A stretch of DNA of 38,258 nucleotides. Origin: Planctomycetota bacterium. GTDB lineage: Bacteria > Planctomycetota > JAFGQW01. Location: the NCBI GenBank assembly GCA_016935485.1, contig JAFGQW010000175.1, positions 1-38,258 of the forward strand. Reading direction: 5' to 3'. Position numbers and translations under genes: made by a program. Shown piece by piece: positions 1-8,800 of this stretch (position 1 is its first letter; each line of letters begins with the position of its first letter). Under the pieces are notes generated by a model. That model was not told the DNA's origin, ran no database searches, and saw only the letters and a list, made by a program, of their open reading frames with translations.

Positions 1-1005
1 AAACAGGGCGTGATACTGGCGGCTGATGACGCCGCCCGCGAGCCCGAGGATGAGCACCGACAGCGACGCCGGCGCCGCGTCCACCGCCTCCGGCAGCAGG
101 TACGGGAGCAGGGCATAGTGATCGTAGTACGATCCGGTGAGCAGACGCCCCGGCCGCCACAGCGAGTGGTAGTCCGTCACCGGCTCGTTCACCTGCAGCC
201 GGAGCTCGCGCTGGTCGCCCGCGCCGACCTCGCTCGCCCGCACGTACTGGTAGGCCGATTCCCCTTCGCCGAGCAGCCGCTCGCCGGCCTGCGCGGGCCG
301 GATCGGCGTGCGCCCGACGACCAGCCACGCCGCCAGCAGCACGAGCAGCACTGGCAGCGCCGCCCGGGCGCGACCGCCATGCGCGAGGTAGACGACGAGC
401 GCGACCAGGAACAGGACCGCCGTGGCGCCGAGCACGGTGGACCGGCTGCCGAGCCACGGGATCAGCACGAAGGTGGGCAGGAAGGTGCCCAGGAGGGACC
501 CCACGGTGCCGAGTGCGTAGACCGTGCCCGCCGATCGTCCGACCCGATCGTGCGCGACCACGCAGCGGATCGTGAACGGGCCCACGACCGCCAGCAGCAG
601 CGCCGGCGGGAAGAAGACGCAGGCCGCCGTCACCAACGACCCGAAACGCAGGAGGTCGTAGGCCTGGCCGAGGCCGAGACCGGCGGGCAGGATGGCGCGG
701 CCCAGCACCGGCGCGACCACCGGCGTCAGCGCCGTGACCGCGCACCCCCCCATCACGATCCCCGCGAGCAACCTCGGGCTGGGCCAGCGGTCGGCGAGGC
801 GGCCCCCCAGGTAGTAGCCGAGCGACAGCGCGGCCAGGATCACGCCGATCACGTTGGTCCAGACGTGCGCCGAGGTGCCGAAGAACGGCCCGAGAATCCT
901 CGGCGCGGTGATCTCCACCAGCATGACGGCAAACCCCGCGGTGAAGACCAGCAGGTAGAGGAGCGGTCTGACGGGCGGGCGGGCCGCCGGGGGTCTCGTT
1001 TTCAC
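1..1005 (-). CDS. Fused membrane/spermidine-synthase-like protein, 3' end outside window
   Basis: A GTG-initiated frame of 335 codons stays open to the left edge, so the C-terminus is missing. The N-terminal two thirds holds repeated hydrophobic stretches of transmembrane type, starting with LLYLLVFTAGFAVMLVEI and a GRLADRW loop. The last visible residues (LILGLAGGVISRQ) sit where polyamine aminopropyltransferases have the glycine-rich nucleotide-binding loop after their first beta strand. This is the layout of 'fused MFS/spermidine synthase' membrane proteins; the true substrate of such fusions is usually unknown. The start codon overlaps the stop of the upstream radical-SAM gene by 4 nt (GTGA), so the two are probably translated together. 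The family call rests on topology and the partial loop because the catalytic domain is cut off. Confidence 0.75.
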   Translation of the reverse strand, partial: MKTRPPAARPPVRPLLYLLVFTAGFAVMLVEITAPRILGPFFGTSAHVWTNVIGVILAALSLGYYLGGRLADRWPSPRLLAGIVMGGCAVTALTPVVAPVLGRAILPAGLGLGQAYDLLRFGSLVTAACVFFPPALLLAVVGPFTIRCVVAHDRVGRSAGTVYALGTVGSLLGTFLPTFVLIPWLGSRSTVLGATAVLFLVALVVYLAHGGRARAALPVLLVLLAAWLVVGRTPIRPAQAGERLLGEGESAYQYVRASEVGAGDQRELRLQVNEPVTDYHSLWRPGRLLTGSYYDHYALLPYLLPEAVDAAPASLSVLILGLAGGVISRQYHALF

Positions 1006-2714
1006 GTCTCGGTCCGCGCCGGAGCGGGCCTGGGTGCGGCGGCGACGGCGGCCGGCGCTGCCTCCGGCAGCGGCGCCAGGCCCCCGAAGCGCCGGGCGAG
1101 CGCGTGGCCGGTCATGAACAGCAGCCGGCTCCACCACGCGCGCCTTTTCTCCTTGAAGTTCTGGAGCAGGTTCAGCATCGCCTCCGCCGCGAGCTTCGCG
1201 CCGACCTGGCTCGCCACGGCCTCGCTCCCGTGGGTCCGGCCGATCTCGGCGAGAATCCCGGTGAGATCCTTCACGGTATAGTGCTCCCAGGGCCGGCCAG
1301 CCGCGGCGAGCCTCCGCGCGTACTCCAGGAAGATCGCCGAGGGCTTGAGACCGAGCTCCCGCGCCATCCAGCCGATCGTGCGCACGGCGTGGAGTTTGTT
1401 GTAGGCGGAGTCGACGGCGCACTTGAAGAAGACGAACTCCCGCACCTCCTGCTTGGAGAGCGTGGCCGTCGCGCGGATGACGTGGTCCGCGTCCGCGTCG
1501 ACCTGGTAGCGGAACTTGCCACGCATCACGTCGTCGTGGAGCTCGGTGCCGGGCAGGACCTTGGTGATGGCCACGCCGATCCGCGACGGCACGAGCCCGA
1601 ACGCGTAGTCGAAGGTCCTGAGGACGTCGGCGGCGGTGTCGTGCGGAAGTCCCACCATGACGTCGATCAGGACGCCCGCCAGCGGGCTGTAGCTGCAGGG
1701 GCGGTAGATGCTCGCCCGGAGCAGCGCGCGGACGCCAGCCTCGAACTTCGCCAGATCCGTGGGACGCTTGACGGCCGCGAGCGCCCGGGGATTGGTGGAC
1801 TGGAGCCCGAGCTCGGCGAAGAAGGAGAGCGGGGCGAGCGCGCGGCACTGGTCCTCGTCGATGAGCTCCGCCCTGAGCTCGAAGCGGTAGCGGGTGCGCC
1901 GGCGGAGCGTCCCGAGGAACCGGAGGATCTCCACGGCGCGGCGGCGGTCATAGTTGAGATTCGTGTCGAAGAACTCGATCTCGGCGACGCCGAGCCGCGC
2001 CAGGCACGAAAGCTCCTGCTTGACCCGCTCCAGCGGAAAGGCACGCATGATCTTGAACCCGCGGGGCTCGAAGCAGAACGTGCACCGGAACGGGCAGCCG
2101 CGGGCGGTCTCGACCGGAACGGTCGCGATGCGCCTGACGGTGTCGCCGTAGCTTCCCTGCAGGTACGGCGAGGGAATCGTCGCCAGGTCGGCGATCGGCG
2201 CGCGGGGCGGGTTCACGCGCACCGCGGTCCCGTCCCGCCAGGCGATCCCCTCGATGTCGCCGAGGTCTCGCCCGGCGCCCGCGCCGTCCCGCCCGAGCCG
2301 CCGGAGCAGTTCCCGGAACGTCTGCTCGCCCTCGCCGACGACGACGAAGTCCACGTTGCGACTCTTGCGCAGCACGTCCGCGGGCCGCGGCGTGACCTCC
2401 ACGCCCCCCAGCACCACCCGCGGCCTGCCCGCGCGCGCCAGCCGCGACACCACTTGCTGCACGGCCCGGAGGTTCCACGAGTAGCACGAGAAGCCGACCA
2501 GGTCGGCGCCAGCGCGGTCGATCCGGTCGACCACTTCGGCCGGATCGGCGTCCAGGCACCGGTGGTACAGCTCGATCTCCCAGCCCTCACCCACCTCGGC
2601 GTCGGCATCGGCGTACGCCTTGAGGAAGCCGAGCGCGAGAGACAGGCCGGGCTCTCCCTTGCCATAGAGGTAGATCAGCAGGGCCTTGCGCACGTGCCGC
2701 CGATTCCGTGCCAT
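1002..2714 (-). CDS. B12-binding-domain radical SAM protein
   Basis: The product is about 570 aa. Residues 1-150 resemble a cobalamin-binding Rossmann domain, with the signatures DLVGFSCYSWN and VVLGGVEVTPRP typical of B12-dependent radical SAM enzymes (COG1032-like). The radical SAM cluster CxxxCxxC is present as ARGCPFRCTFCF (cysteines near 207, 211 and 214). These enzymes use S-adenosylmethionine and a 4Fe-4S cluster for methyl transfers or ring chemistry on natural products, lipids or RNA; the substrate cannot be read from sequence. The roughly 200-residue C-terminal extension is not one I recognise. I chose the ATG at 2714; a GTG one codon upstream is equally possible, and no strong ribosome site decides. 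It is translationally coupled to the downstream membrane/spermidine-synthase-like gene. Confidence 0.88.
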   Translation of the reverse strand: MARNRRHVRKALLIYLYGKGEPGLSLALGFLKAYADADAEVGEGWEIELYHRCLDADPAEVVDRIDRAGADLVGFSCYSWNLRAVQQVVSRLARAGRPRVVLGGVEVTPRPADVLRKSRNVDFVVVGEGEQTFRELLRRLGRDGAGAGRDLGDIEGIAWRDGTAVRVNPPRAPIADLATIPSPYLQGSYGDTVRRIATVPVETARGCPFRCTFCFEPRGFKIMRAFPLERVKQELSCLARLGVAEIEFFDTNLNYDRRRAVEILRFLGTLRRRTRYRFELRAELIDEDQCRALAPLSFFAELGLQSTNPRALAAVKRPTDLAKFEAGVRALLRASIYRPCSYSPLAGVLIDVMVGLPHDTAADVLRTFDYAFGLVPSRIGVAITKVLPGTELHDDVMRGKFRYQVDADADHVIRATATLSKQEVREFVFFKCAVDSAYNKLHAVRTIGWMARELGLKPSAIFLEYARRLAAAGRPWEHYTVKDLTGILAEIGRTHGSEAVASQVGAKLAAEAMLNLLQNFKEKRRAWWSRLLFMTGHALARRFGGLAPLPEAAPAAVAAAPRPAPARTET

Positions 2715-3265
2715 CACAGGACGTCTGGACGGGCGTCAGCGACGCCCATTCCCGCCGGATCGAGTTCGGTGCAATTAACGATCCCGGGGCTACCGTCTGC
2801 AACCCTCTTCCCGGGAAGGCCCGGGGCGGGTCTCCGCGCAGCGCCGCCGCCGATGCCGCGGCAGGTTTCAGCGTACCGGATGCACTCCGCGGAGCCGCCC
2901 CGAGAGACCGGGCCGATCCGCTACCCGAGCAACCGGTCGGAATCGCCGGAACGCGGCGCAGGCGTCCCTCCGCCCCGCTGCCGTTACCTTCTGGTGACAC
3001 ATTTTCCGGAGTGTAACAGGCGGCCGAAGGAACTCCTCTCACCGGAACCGGATGAGCCGACGGCAAAAAATCACAACTCGTTTTCCAATAGGAACTTAAC
3101 TACAATGCTCCTATCGATTCCAGGAACTCCTGGGCGATCTCGGCCCGCCAGTTGCGTGAAACCGGTCGCCAGCCAGGTGGCCGGCGGAAAAACAGACGCG
3201 AACGAGGATTGTGGAAAGGGACTGGCCCTCTCCGGAAGTCGTTCGGAACCAAAGGAGCTCGAGTC
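2715..3265. other. Divergent intergenic region between radical SAM and HEAT-repeat genes
   Basis: About 550 bp with no convincing reading frame on either strand; the ORFs through it have no recognisable domain. It becomes A/T-rich around 3065-3120, which is where promoter elements for the rightward gene would be expected. A short palindrome lies at 3120-3133. No tRNA was seen, and no cobalamin-riboswitch consensus was evident next to the B12 enzyme. Confidence 0.6.
3078..3106 (+). promoter_or_regulatory. Possible sigma-70-type promoter for the HEAT-repeat gene
   Basis: A good -10-like hexamer TACAAT lies at 3101-3106 in a locally A/T-rich patch preceded by an A-tract (3065-3070). No good -35 hexamer stands at 16-18 nt spacing, so the call rests on the -10 and on base composition. 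The 6-bp inverted repeat CCAGGA-AC-TCCTGG at 3120-3133, just downstream, could be an operator or early-transcript hairpin. Confidence 0.25.
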
Positions 3266-5281
3266 ATGCGGAAGTTCTTCATCGCCTGCGTGTCCATCGC
3301 CTTCTCGCTGATCACGGCGAACACGGCGCTCGGACATGGCGGTGGCCACCCGCAGCCCTACAACGGCCCTGCGGGAAGCGTGCCACCCAACATGCAACCG
3401 CCCGGATCGCCGACCCCGCCGCCGGCGCCGGCGCCCACGCCGACGCCCACACCCACACCCACGCCGACCCCGACGCCGACCCCGACTCCCACTCCGGCAC
3501 CAACACCCACGCCAACGCCAACACCGTCCGGAGCCTCGGCAGCCGCCGGCAAAGCCGCGGGTCCCGGCGCGGCGGTCACCCGGCGCGCGACCCCGAAGAG
3601 CGGCACGGCGACCTTCGAAGACTGGGACTTCTGGTGGTCCCACAACAGCCCGGTCTACCTGAACCTCAAGGAGAGCCTCTTCCGGCAGACGGGCGAGTCC
3701 GAATCGGCGGATTTCTTCCTCGGCCGCAAGAGCCGGGCGGCGGCGAAGGACACGACCCGCCCCACCCCGGATCTGGTCCGCCAGTTCGTGCCCCGGGTCA
3801 AGCGGGCGCTCGACGCCTCCAACTCCGACATCCGCGACAGCGCGTGCGTCACCCTCGGCCGCATCGGCGGCGCCGAGGAGATCGCGGCGCTGACCGCCAT
3901 GATGAAGGACAAGTCGAAGAACGTCCGCGAGACGGCTCCGCTCGGCATCGGGCTGCTCCAGCTCAAGGAAGGCATCGCGCCGCTCCTGAACGTGCTCGAG
4001 GCGACGGCCGAAGCGGCCCAGCTCCGCGGCGGGCGCGAGCCCGAGTGGGGCATCCGGGCCATGGCCGCCGCCGGTCTGGCGCTGTGCGGCGGTGACAACG
4101 AGAAGGGCGAAGTGAAGGACGCGCTGAAGAAGTACAGCGCGGACACGAGCATCAACAAGGAGGTCCGGGTCAACGCCGCGGCCGGCCTCGGGTTGCTCAA
4201 GGGCGACAACGCCTACTGCGCGGACATCCTGGATCACCTCCAGCAACTCGCCTCCAAGCCGATGTACGACGACTTCGTCCGGGCCCATGCCGTGGTCGGT
4301 ATCGGACGGATCATCGACCGCAACGGCCTGCCGCCGGACGCGGAGATCGTGAAGTTCCTCTGCCGGCTGCTGCGCCGCGACAAGTCGACCCACGTGCAAC
4401 GGAGCGCGGTCATCGCGCTGGGCACCATGTTCAAGGACAAGGGTGACGCCGCGCACCCCGAGGCCCTGAAGGAGCTCCGCGCCGAGCTCGCCGGCGGCAA
4501 GGCGGGCAACATGGCGAAGAACTACGCGGCCATCGCGCTGGGCGAGATCGGCGGCACCGAAGCCTTCAACGCGCTGAAGAACGCCCTCTTCAGGGAGAAG
4601 GGGCAACTCTCGGCCTACTGCGGCCTCGGGCTCGCCATCCTGTGCGACAAGCTGCGCGACAAGGGTGACGACGAGAACGCCAAGCTGCAGCGCCTCCAGG
4701 GGCTCAGCCAGCTTCGTGTCTCGTTCAAGAACGCCAACAACCCGCAGATCAAGGGCGGGTTCGCCATCGCACTCGGCATTGCGCGCGACGGAGTCGAAGG
4801 CGGTCCCATCCTCCTCGAGGCGATGAAGAACAGCCAGATCGTGGATCTGCGCGGCTACATCGCCATCGCGATGGGGATGATCAACTACACGGCGGCCACC
4901 GACTATCTGCGTGACGTACTGCTGAACGCCGACAACGTGCCGCTCTTGAAGCAGCAGGTGGCCATCGGGCTCGGCCTCATGGGCAACCGCGAGGTGGCCA
5001 ACATGATGGTGAAGCAGCTCCGTGAGGGCACCAATAACTTCGTGGCCACGTCCATCAGCAAGGCGCTCGGCTACGTCGGCGATCGCGACACGATGGCCCC
5101 CCTGGCGGACATCATGAACGACGACACGGCCAACGCGGTGACCCGCGCCTATGCGACGCTCGCGCTCGGCACGATCGGGGACAAGAACAGCCTGCCCGCG
5201 CTGGCGGAGTTCTTCTCCGGTTGCAACTTCCTGGCAAGCACGCAGACACTGTCGCTGCTGCAGCGCATCATGAACTCCTGA
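3266..5281 (+). CDS. Secreted HEAT-repeat protein with Pro-Thr linker
   Basis: The product is 671 aa. I chose the ATG at 3266 because a GGAG ribosome site (3253-3258) precedes it and a clean Sec signal peptide follows (MRKFFIACVSIAFSL, cleavage near ALG-HGG, residues 1-23). Residues about 50-88 are an almost pure Pro-Thr linker. Residues from about 115 start FEDWDFWW and then form many HEAT/armadillo-type helical pairs to the end, for example DSACVTLGRIGG and VNAAAGLGLLKGD. HEAT solenoids are protein-binding scaffolds; here it would act outside the cytoplasm. The N-terminal HGGG/VPPN pattern plus FEDW-FWW block recalls exported HEAT proteins I associate with Planctomycetota, from memory and unverified. 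It is monocistronic, with its own terminator. Confidence 0.9.
   Translation: MRKFFIACVSIAFSLITANTALGHGGGHPQPYNGPAGSVPPNMQPPGSPTPPPAPAPTPTPTPTPTPTPTPTPTPTPAPTPTPTPTPSGASAAAGKAAGPGAAVTRRATPKSGTATFEDWDFWWSHNSPVYLNLKESLFRQTGESESADFFLGRKSRAAAKDTTRPTPDLVRQFVPRVKRALDASNSDIRDSACVTLGRIGGAEEIAALTAMMKDKSKNVRETAPLGIGLLQLKEGIAPLLNVLEATAEAAQLRGGREPEWGIRAMAAAGLALCGGDNEKGEVKDALKKYSADTSINKEVRVNAAAGLGLLKGDNAYCADILDHLQQLASKPMYDDFVRAHAVVGIGRIIDRNGLPPDAEIVKFLCRLLRRDKSTHVQRSAVIALGTMFKDKGDAAHPEALKELRAELAGGKAGNMAKNYAAIALGEIGGTEAFNALKNALFREKGQLSAYCGLGLAILCDKLRDKGDDENAKLQRLQGLSQLRVSFKNANNPQIKGGFAIALGIARDGVEGGPILLEAMKNSQIVDLRGYIAIAMGMINYTAATDYLRDVLLNADNVPLLKQQVAIGLGLMGNREVANMMVKQLREGTNNFVATSISKALGYVGDRDTMAPLADIMNDDTANAVTRAYATLALGTIGDKNSLPALAEFFSGCNFLASTQTLSLLQRIMNS
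3415..3530 (+). repeat. Hexanucleotide-like low-complexity tract encoding (Pro-Thr)n
   Basis: A run of CCNACN units encodes about 18 Pro-Thr dipeptides interrupted by a few Ala. Units are 6 bp, so slippage would change linker length without breaking frame. The opposite strand reads as a Gly-Val repeat, which is an artefact of the same composition. Confidence 0.85.
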
Positions 5282-5311
5282 TCCCGGGAGCCCGGTCCCA
5301 GGACGCAAGCG

Positions 5312-5342
5312 AAAACCGCCGGCTTCGGCCGGCGGTTTTTTT
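5312..5342 (+). terminator. Rho-independent terminator of the HEAT-repeat gene
   Basis: A perfect 12-bp stem, AAAACCGCCGGC at 5312-5323 and its complement at 5328-5339, closes on a TTCG tetraloop and runs into an unbroken T-tract to 5342. It lies 31 nt after the stop codon. This is the clearest intrinsic terminator in the window; the A-tract on the left also lets it act leftward. Confidence 0.93.
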
Positions 5343-5555
5343 CATGTGCCCGCGGCGCCGGCAGGCGGGTCGGCATCGAGCGCGGCCCAGCGCAATCGCA
5401 GGTGCCCAGCCGCCCGTAGAGGCGTCGCTCCTCGTAGAGCGCCAGCAAGCTCGCGCGTGCGCCCGCAGCGCTCGTAGAGCCAGGCGAGATCGAGATCGAC
5501 CCGGCGGTACGCCGCCGCCCGCGGGATCAGCACCGCCTCGGCCTCCGCCAGCCGC
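5342..5555 (-). pseudogene. Decayed TPR-like gene fragment
   Basis: On the minus strand a plausible coding signal (VDLDLAWLYERCGRTRE, then LLALYEERRLYGRLG, then LRLRWAALDADPPAG and a stop) can be read only by switching frame twice, near 5449 and 5405. The joined product resembles tetratricopeptide helices (DLAWLYERCGRTRELLALYEE). No start codon or N-terminal part is present to the right. This looks like the 3' remnant of a broken gene, or two sequencing errors in a short fragment. Function cannot be assigned. Confidence 0.4.
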
Positions 5556-5566
5556 CCCGGGCCTGA

Positions 5567-5773
5567 GTGAGCGCCTTTCCGCGCGCCGCCGCCCCGACGG
5601 AAGCCCTGACCGCCACCGATCCGGTCCACCCGGCCACGCTCACGCTTCTCGAGGAGGTGCGCGACCGCTTCGTCACGCGGCGCAGCCGCCTGTTCGCGCT
5701 GGATCTCGCCGACGACGGCGGCACTTCGGCGCTGGAACGGATCGTGCCAGCCCTGCGCCTCCGGGCGATCTGA
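5567..5773 (+). pseudogene. Short coding-like fragment, no recognised function
   Basis: A 68-codon frame from GTG shows a strong third-position G/C bias, unlike the random frames beside it, and reads as helical protein (LTLLEEVRDRFVTRRSRLF). No ribosome site precedes it and no partner gene follows. It starts about 12 nt from the right end of the minus-strand TPR fragment, pointing away. I regard it as a remnant; a real small protein is possible. A weak resemblance to the N-terminal helix of malate synthase was considered but is not strong enough to name it. Confidence 0.3.
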
Positions 5774-5862
5774 CGGGCGCCGCACGCGCTGAGCCCCCCT
5801 CCTCCCCTGCGTCAGGAGACTCGCTGCCGTTGAACAGCGTCGGAAGCTGGTCACCGTCGGCT

Positions 5863-5877
5863 GCGGGCCAAGCCCGC
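5863..5877 (-). terminator. Possible weak terminator hairpin after the kinase gene
   Basis: A GCGGGC stem (5863-5868) pairs with GCCCGC (5872-5877) around a 3-nt loop directly after the kinase stop codon. No T-run follows on the minus strand, so it would be at best a weak or Rho-assisted terminator or an mRNA 3' end stabiliser. Confidence 0.25.
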
Positions 5878-5878
5878 G

Positions 5879-8800
5879 CTACGGTACCTTCAGCGCCGTC
5901 CGGACTGCCGCCCACACTTTCCTCTCGATGGCGCAGGCCGTGGCGAGCTCCTCCACTTCCAGAAGCCGCCCGAAAAGATCCGGCGACTTCTCGCGCAAGT
6001 GGTCGCCGAACGCCGCCAGCGCCGCGACGGCCGCACGCACGTATTCAACATAACTGCGCGCCGTGTCCTCGTCCTGATTGCTCCAGAAGATGGCGCGACT
6101 TCGCTCGGTCAGGCTCCGGACGGCAACGCCAAGGTCGGCGAGTGCCACGAGTTCCAGGAACGCACGGTCCAGCTCCTGGAATCCAGTCGGGAGCATGGCT
6201 TCCACCGCCGCGGCGCGCCAGACCTCCCATTGATCGGCCTTCTCGATCCGGGAGACGACGCCACCCGCGGGCGGGGTCCGCCCGACCGCCGTCTCCAGAG
6301 CGGCCGCGAGGCGATCGAGCCCGCCCCCCGAGCCGCTCCCGACCGATTTCGCCAGCCGCGCGAGCGCCCGCATCTCCCGGCCCGCCGCCGCCAGATCCAC
6401 ACGGAGATCGCCGCCGACACCCGCCTGGACCGCGGCCTGGAGGCAGCCGGCGAGATGGCGGCGAATCCGCTTCTCGGCCGCGTCGCCAATCCTGGCGACC
6501 ACCGCCTCGATCCGTGCGAGCGACTCCTTCCGAGCGATGCCGGCCAGGTACTCCAGCCCCGCCTTCTCCTGGTGCTTGCCCTCGATCCACCGGCCGAGTC
6601 CCTCGAGCGTCGTCGTCTCCGCTTCAGGCAGCGGCTCCCCGCGCCCCACCACGAGAAGCGGACCCAAGGCCCACGGGTTGCCTTGCTGGTCGATCGCCAG
6701 CTTCGCCTCATCGAGGTCCTCCGGCGTGAGACCGTAGTAGGACAGGGTCGGCCGGATCACGTCGCGCGCAAACCCGCGGCGGTCCTGCCCACGCTCGGCG
6801 TGGAAGTAAGAGAGAAGAACGATACCCACGGCGAGTGCCGCGCCAACCGGGATCGCCGCCCTCCGTCCGAAGCGACCCAGACGGTGTCCCAGCCGGACGG
6901 CGGCCAGGCGGCGCAGGGCGCGCCGGAGGGCGGCCCCGCTCCTGGCGATCTGGCGGAGCACCGCCTCGTCCTGCACCAGAGCCGCGAGGTTGTCGTGCAC
7001 GGCCAGGATCGTGGCGAACCGCGCGCGTGGATCGGGTGACTCCAGGATGGCCGTGCGCAGCGACACGAGGGCGGCACTGGCCCGCTCTGCCGGGTGCGGA
7101 TGGTACTGGAGCGGTTTCAATAGCTTGACGATGCTCCTGAACCGCGTGATCTCGGCGATCACACTTCGAAGGTGATCGATCCGGGAGTCGACGTCACCCA
7201 GGTCCTCGCTCCGATCCAGCGGACCGAGGACGCGACCGAAGAACTCCAGCATCTGCTCGTTGAGGTTGGATTCCTTCCTGAGCAGCCCGACCGCGAGCTT
7301 CGCCTCCGGTTCACCCACGACGATATCCATGGTCTCGCGCAAAGCCGCAAGCCGCTCCGAAGCCCCCCGCAGCTTCGCGATGACGCCGCCTTGCACCGCG
7401 AACAGGCGCGCGAACATCCGGATCGCCTTCTGCCCGATGTCCACCATCGTCTCCTGCTCATGGCGCGCGGCATCCTGCTGAGAGAGGCGAACAAACACGC
7501 GAAAGTCATCGAGCGTGGCCTTCTCGCCCATGATCCGGTTGAACACCTGGTAGGTCTGCTCGCTGATGGCCTGGTTCTCTTCCTGCAACTGCCGGAGCTC
7601 GGCGATCCTGTCCGGAATGTCCGGAAAGAGACCCGGGGCGATCCGCGCCGCGGCCTCGAGCGTGATCTGGGCCTGACTGAAGTCGTTCTGCTCGAACCTC
7701 CGGAGCCCCTCGCGGTACTTCTCCTCCGCACGTCGCACCACGTCCGCAACCCGGGCCTCGAGTGCGCGGATGCGCGCGACCTCCTCGATGTCCAGCAGGT
7801 CCGTCCGGTCGGCGATGACCGCCAGCTCCGCGAGCGCGGCTTCCTGTTCCCGCAGGCGCCCGTCGCGCTCCGCAGCCTCAAAACGGGCTCGGAGCACCTC
7901 GATCCGCGCGCGCAGACGCTGCAGGACCTGCTCGAGGCCCTCGCGCCGAACCACGATCTCGGAGAGGCCTTCCGGCTTGTCCTCGGCGAGGCCTTCGAGG
8001 AGCCGCCGACAGTGCATCTCGGCCCGGACCAGCTCCACCCGCGCCGGCGGCAGCGCTCCCTCGCCGGCATCGAGGATCTTGCTGAGCGCGACGGGATCGC
8101 ACGACTGCACGATCTCGAACGACTCCTGGAGCTCGCTGTAGCGCCGGATGCGCGCCGCCCGCTCCTCCGGGTTCGGGAAGTGCTTCTCGAGCCGCTGCAA
8201 GCAGGCCGCCGCACGGTCCAGCCGGAGCCGCCCGAGGTACCTCGCGACGTCCCTCTGACAGGCGCCGAAGAAGTTCTCGCGCTCGTCGACGAAGTTGTAG
8301 AGATCCTGAACGGGCGGGGCGGGGCGCGCCGTCTCCTGCTCCCACTCCTTGAGCGAGCGCTGGACCGGCTCATAGCCGAGAAAACCCTCGACCTGAGTCA
8401 GGAGGAGCTTGGCGTCTGCAAATCGCGTCTCCTTGACCAGCCGCGAGCAAGTGCCCACCACGTTCTCGTACCGCTCCCGGATCACCTCAAGAACACTGCG
8501 CCTCAGCTGCACCAGGTCCGCGGCCGCAGAGAACCGCGTGCGGGCCCGGTCTACTTCCTTGATCGCGCGCAGCAGGTCGCCACCTCCGGCCAGGCCACGA
8601 ATCACCTCGATGCGCCGGGCCAGTGCCTTGCCGTCCGCTTCGGCGATGGTGATGAGGCGGGCGGCACGCTCGGAATAGCCCGTCTCACCGCGGTCCGCTT
8701 CCATCTGGACCACGCGGCGGTAGGCCTCGATCGCTCTGGAGTGCTCGCAGCGCGCGAAGAAGTGGTGTCCGCCGCGGAGCTGCTGGCGGCGCTCCTTGAG

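Larger units (their letters stand above)
5343..5878. other. Gene-poor junction between the HEAT gene and the T6SS locus
   Basis: No intact gene is supported here. It holds the two coding-like fragments listed separately and, at 5774-5878, sequence with no visible feature except a hairpin beyond the kinase stop. It separates two convergent transcription units and marks the left border of the T6SS locus. Confidence 0.55.

Noticed and set aside
2715-3070. Cobalamin riboswitch upstream of the B12-binding radical SAM gene
   Set aside because: No B12-box-like consensus or convincing multi-stem fold was visible.
3071-5308. 745-aa minus frame over the HEAT-repeat gene
   Set aside because: Contains Gly/Arg low-complexity from the repeat tract and no domain; the plus-strand gene has signal peptide, ribosome site and terminator.
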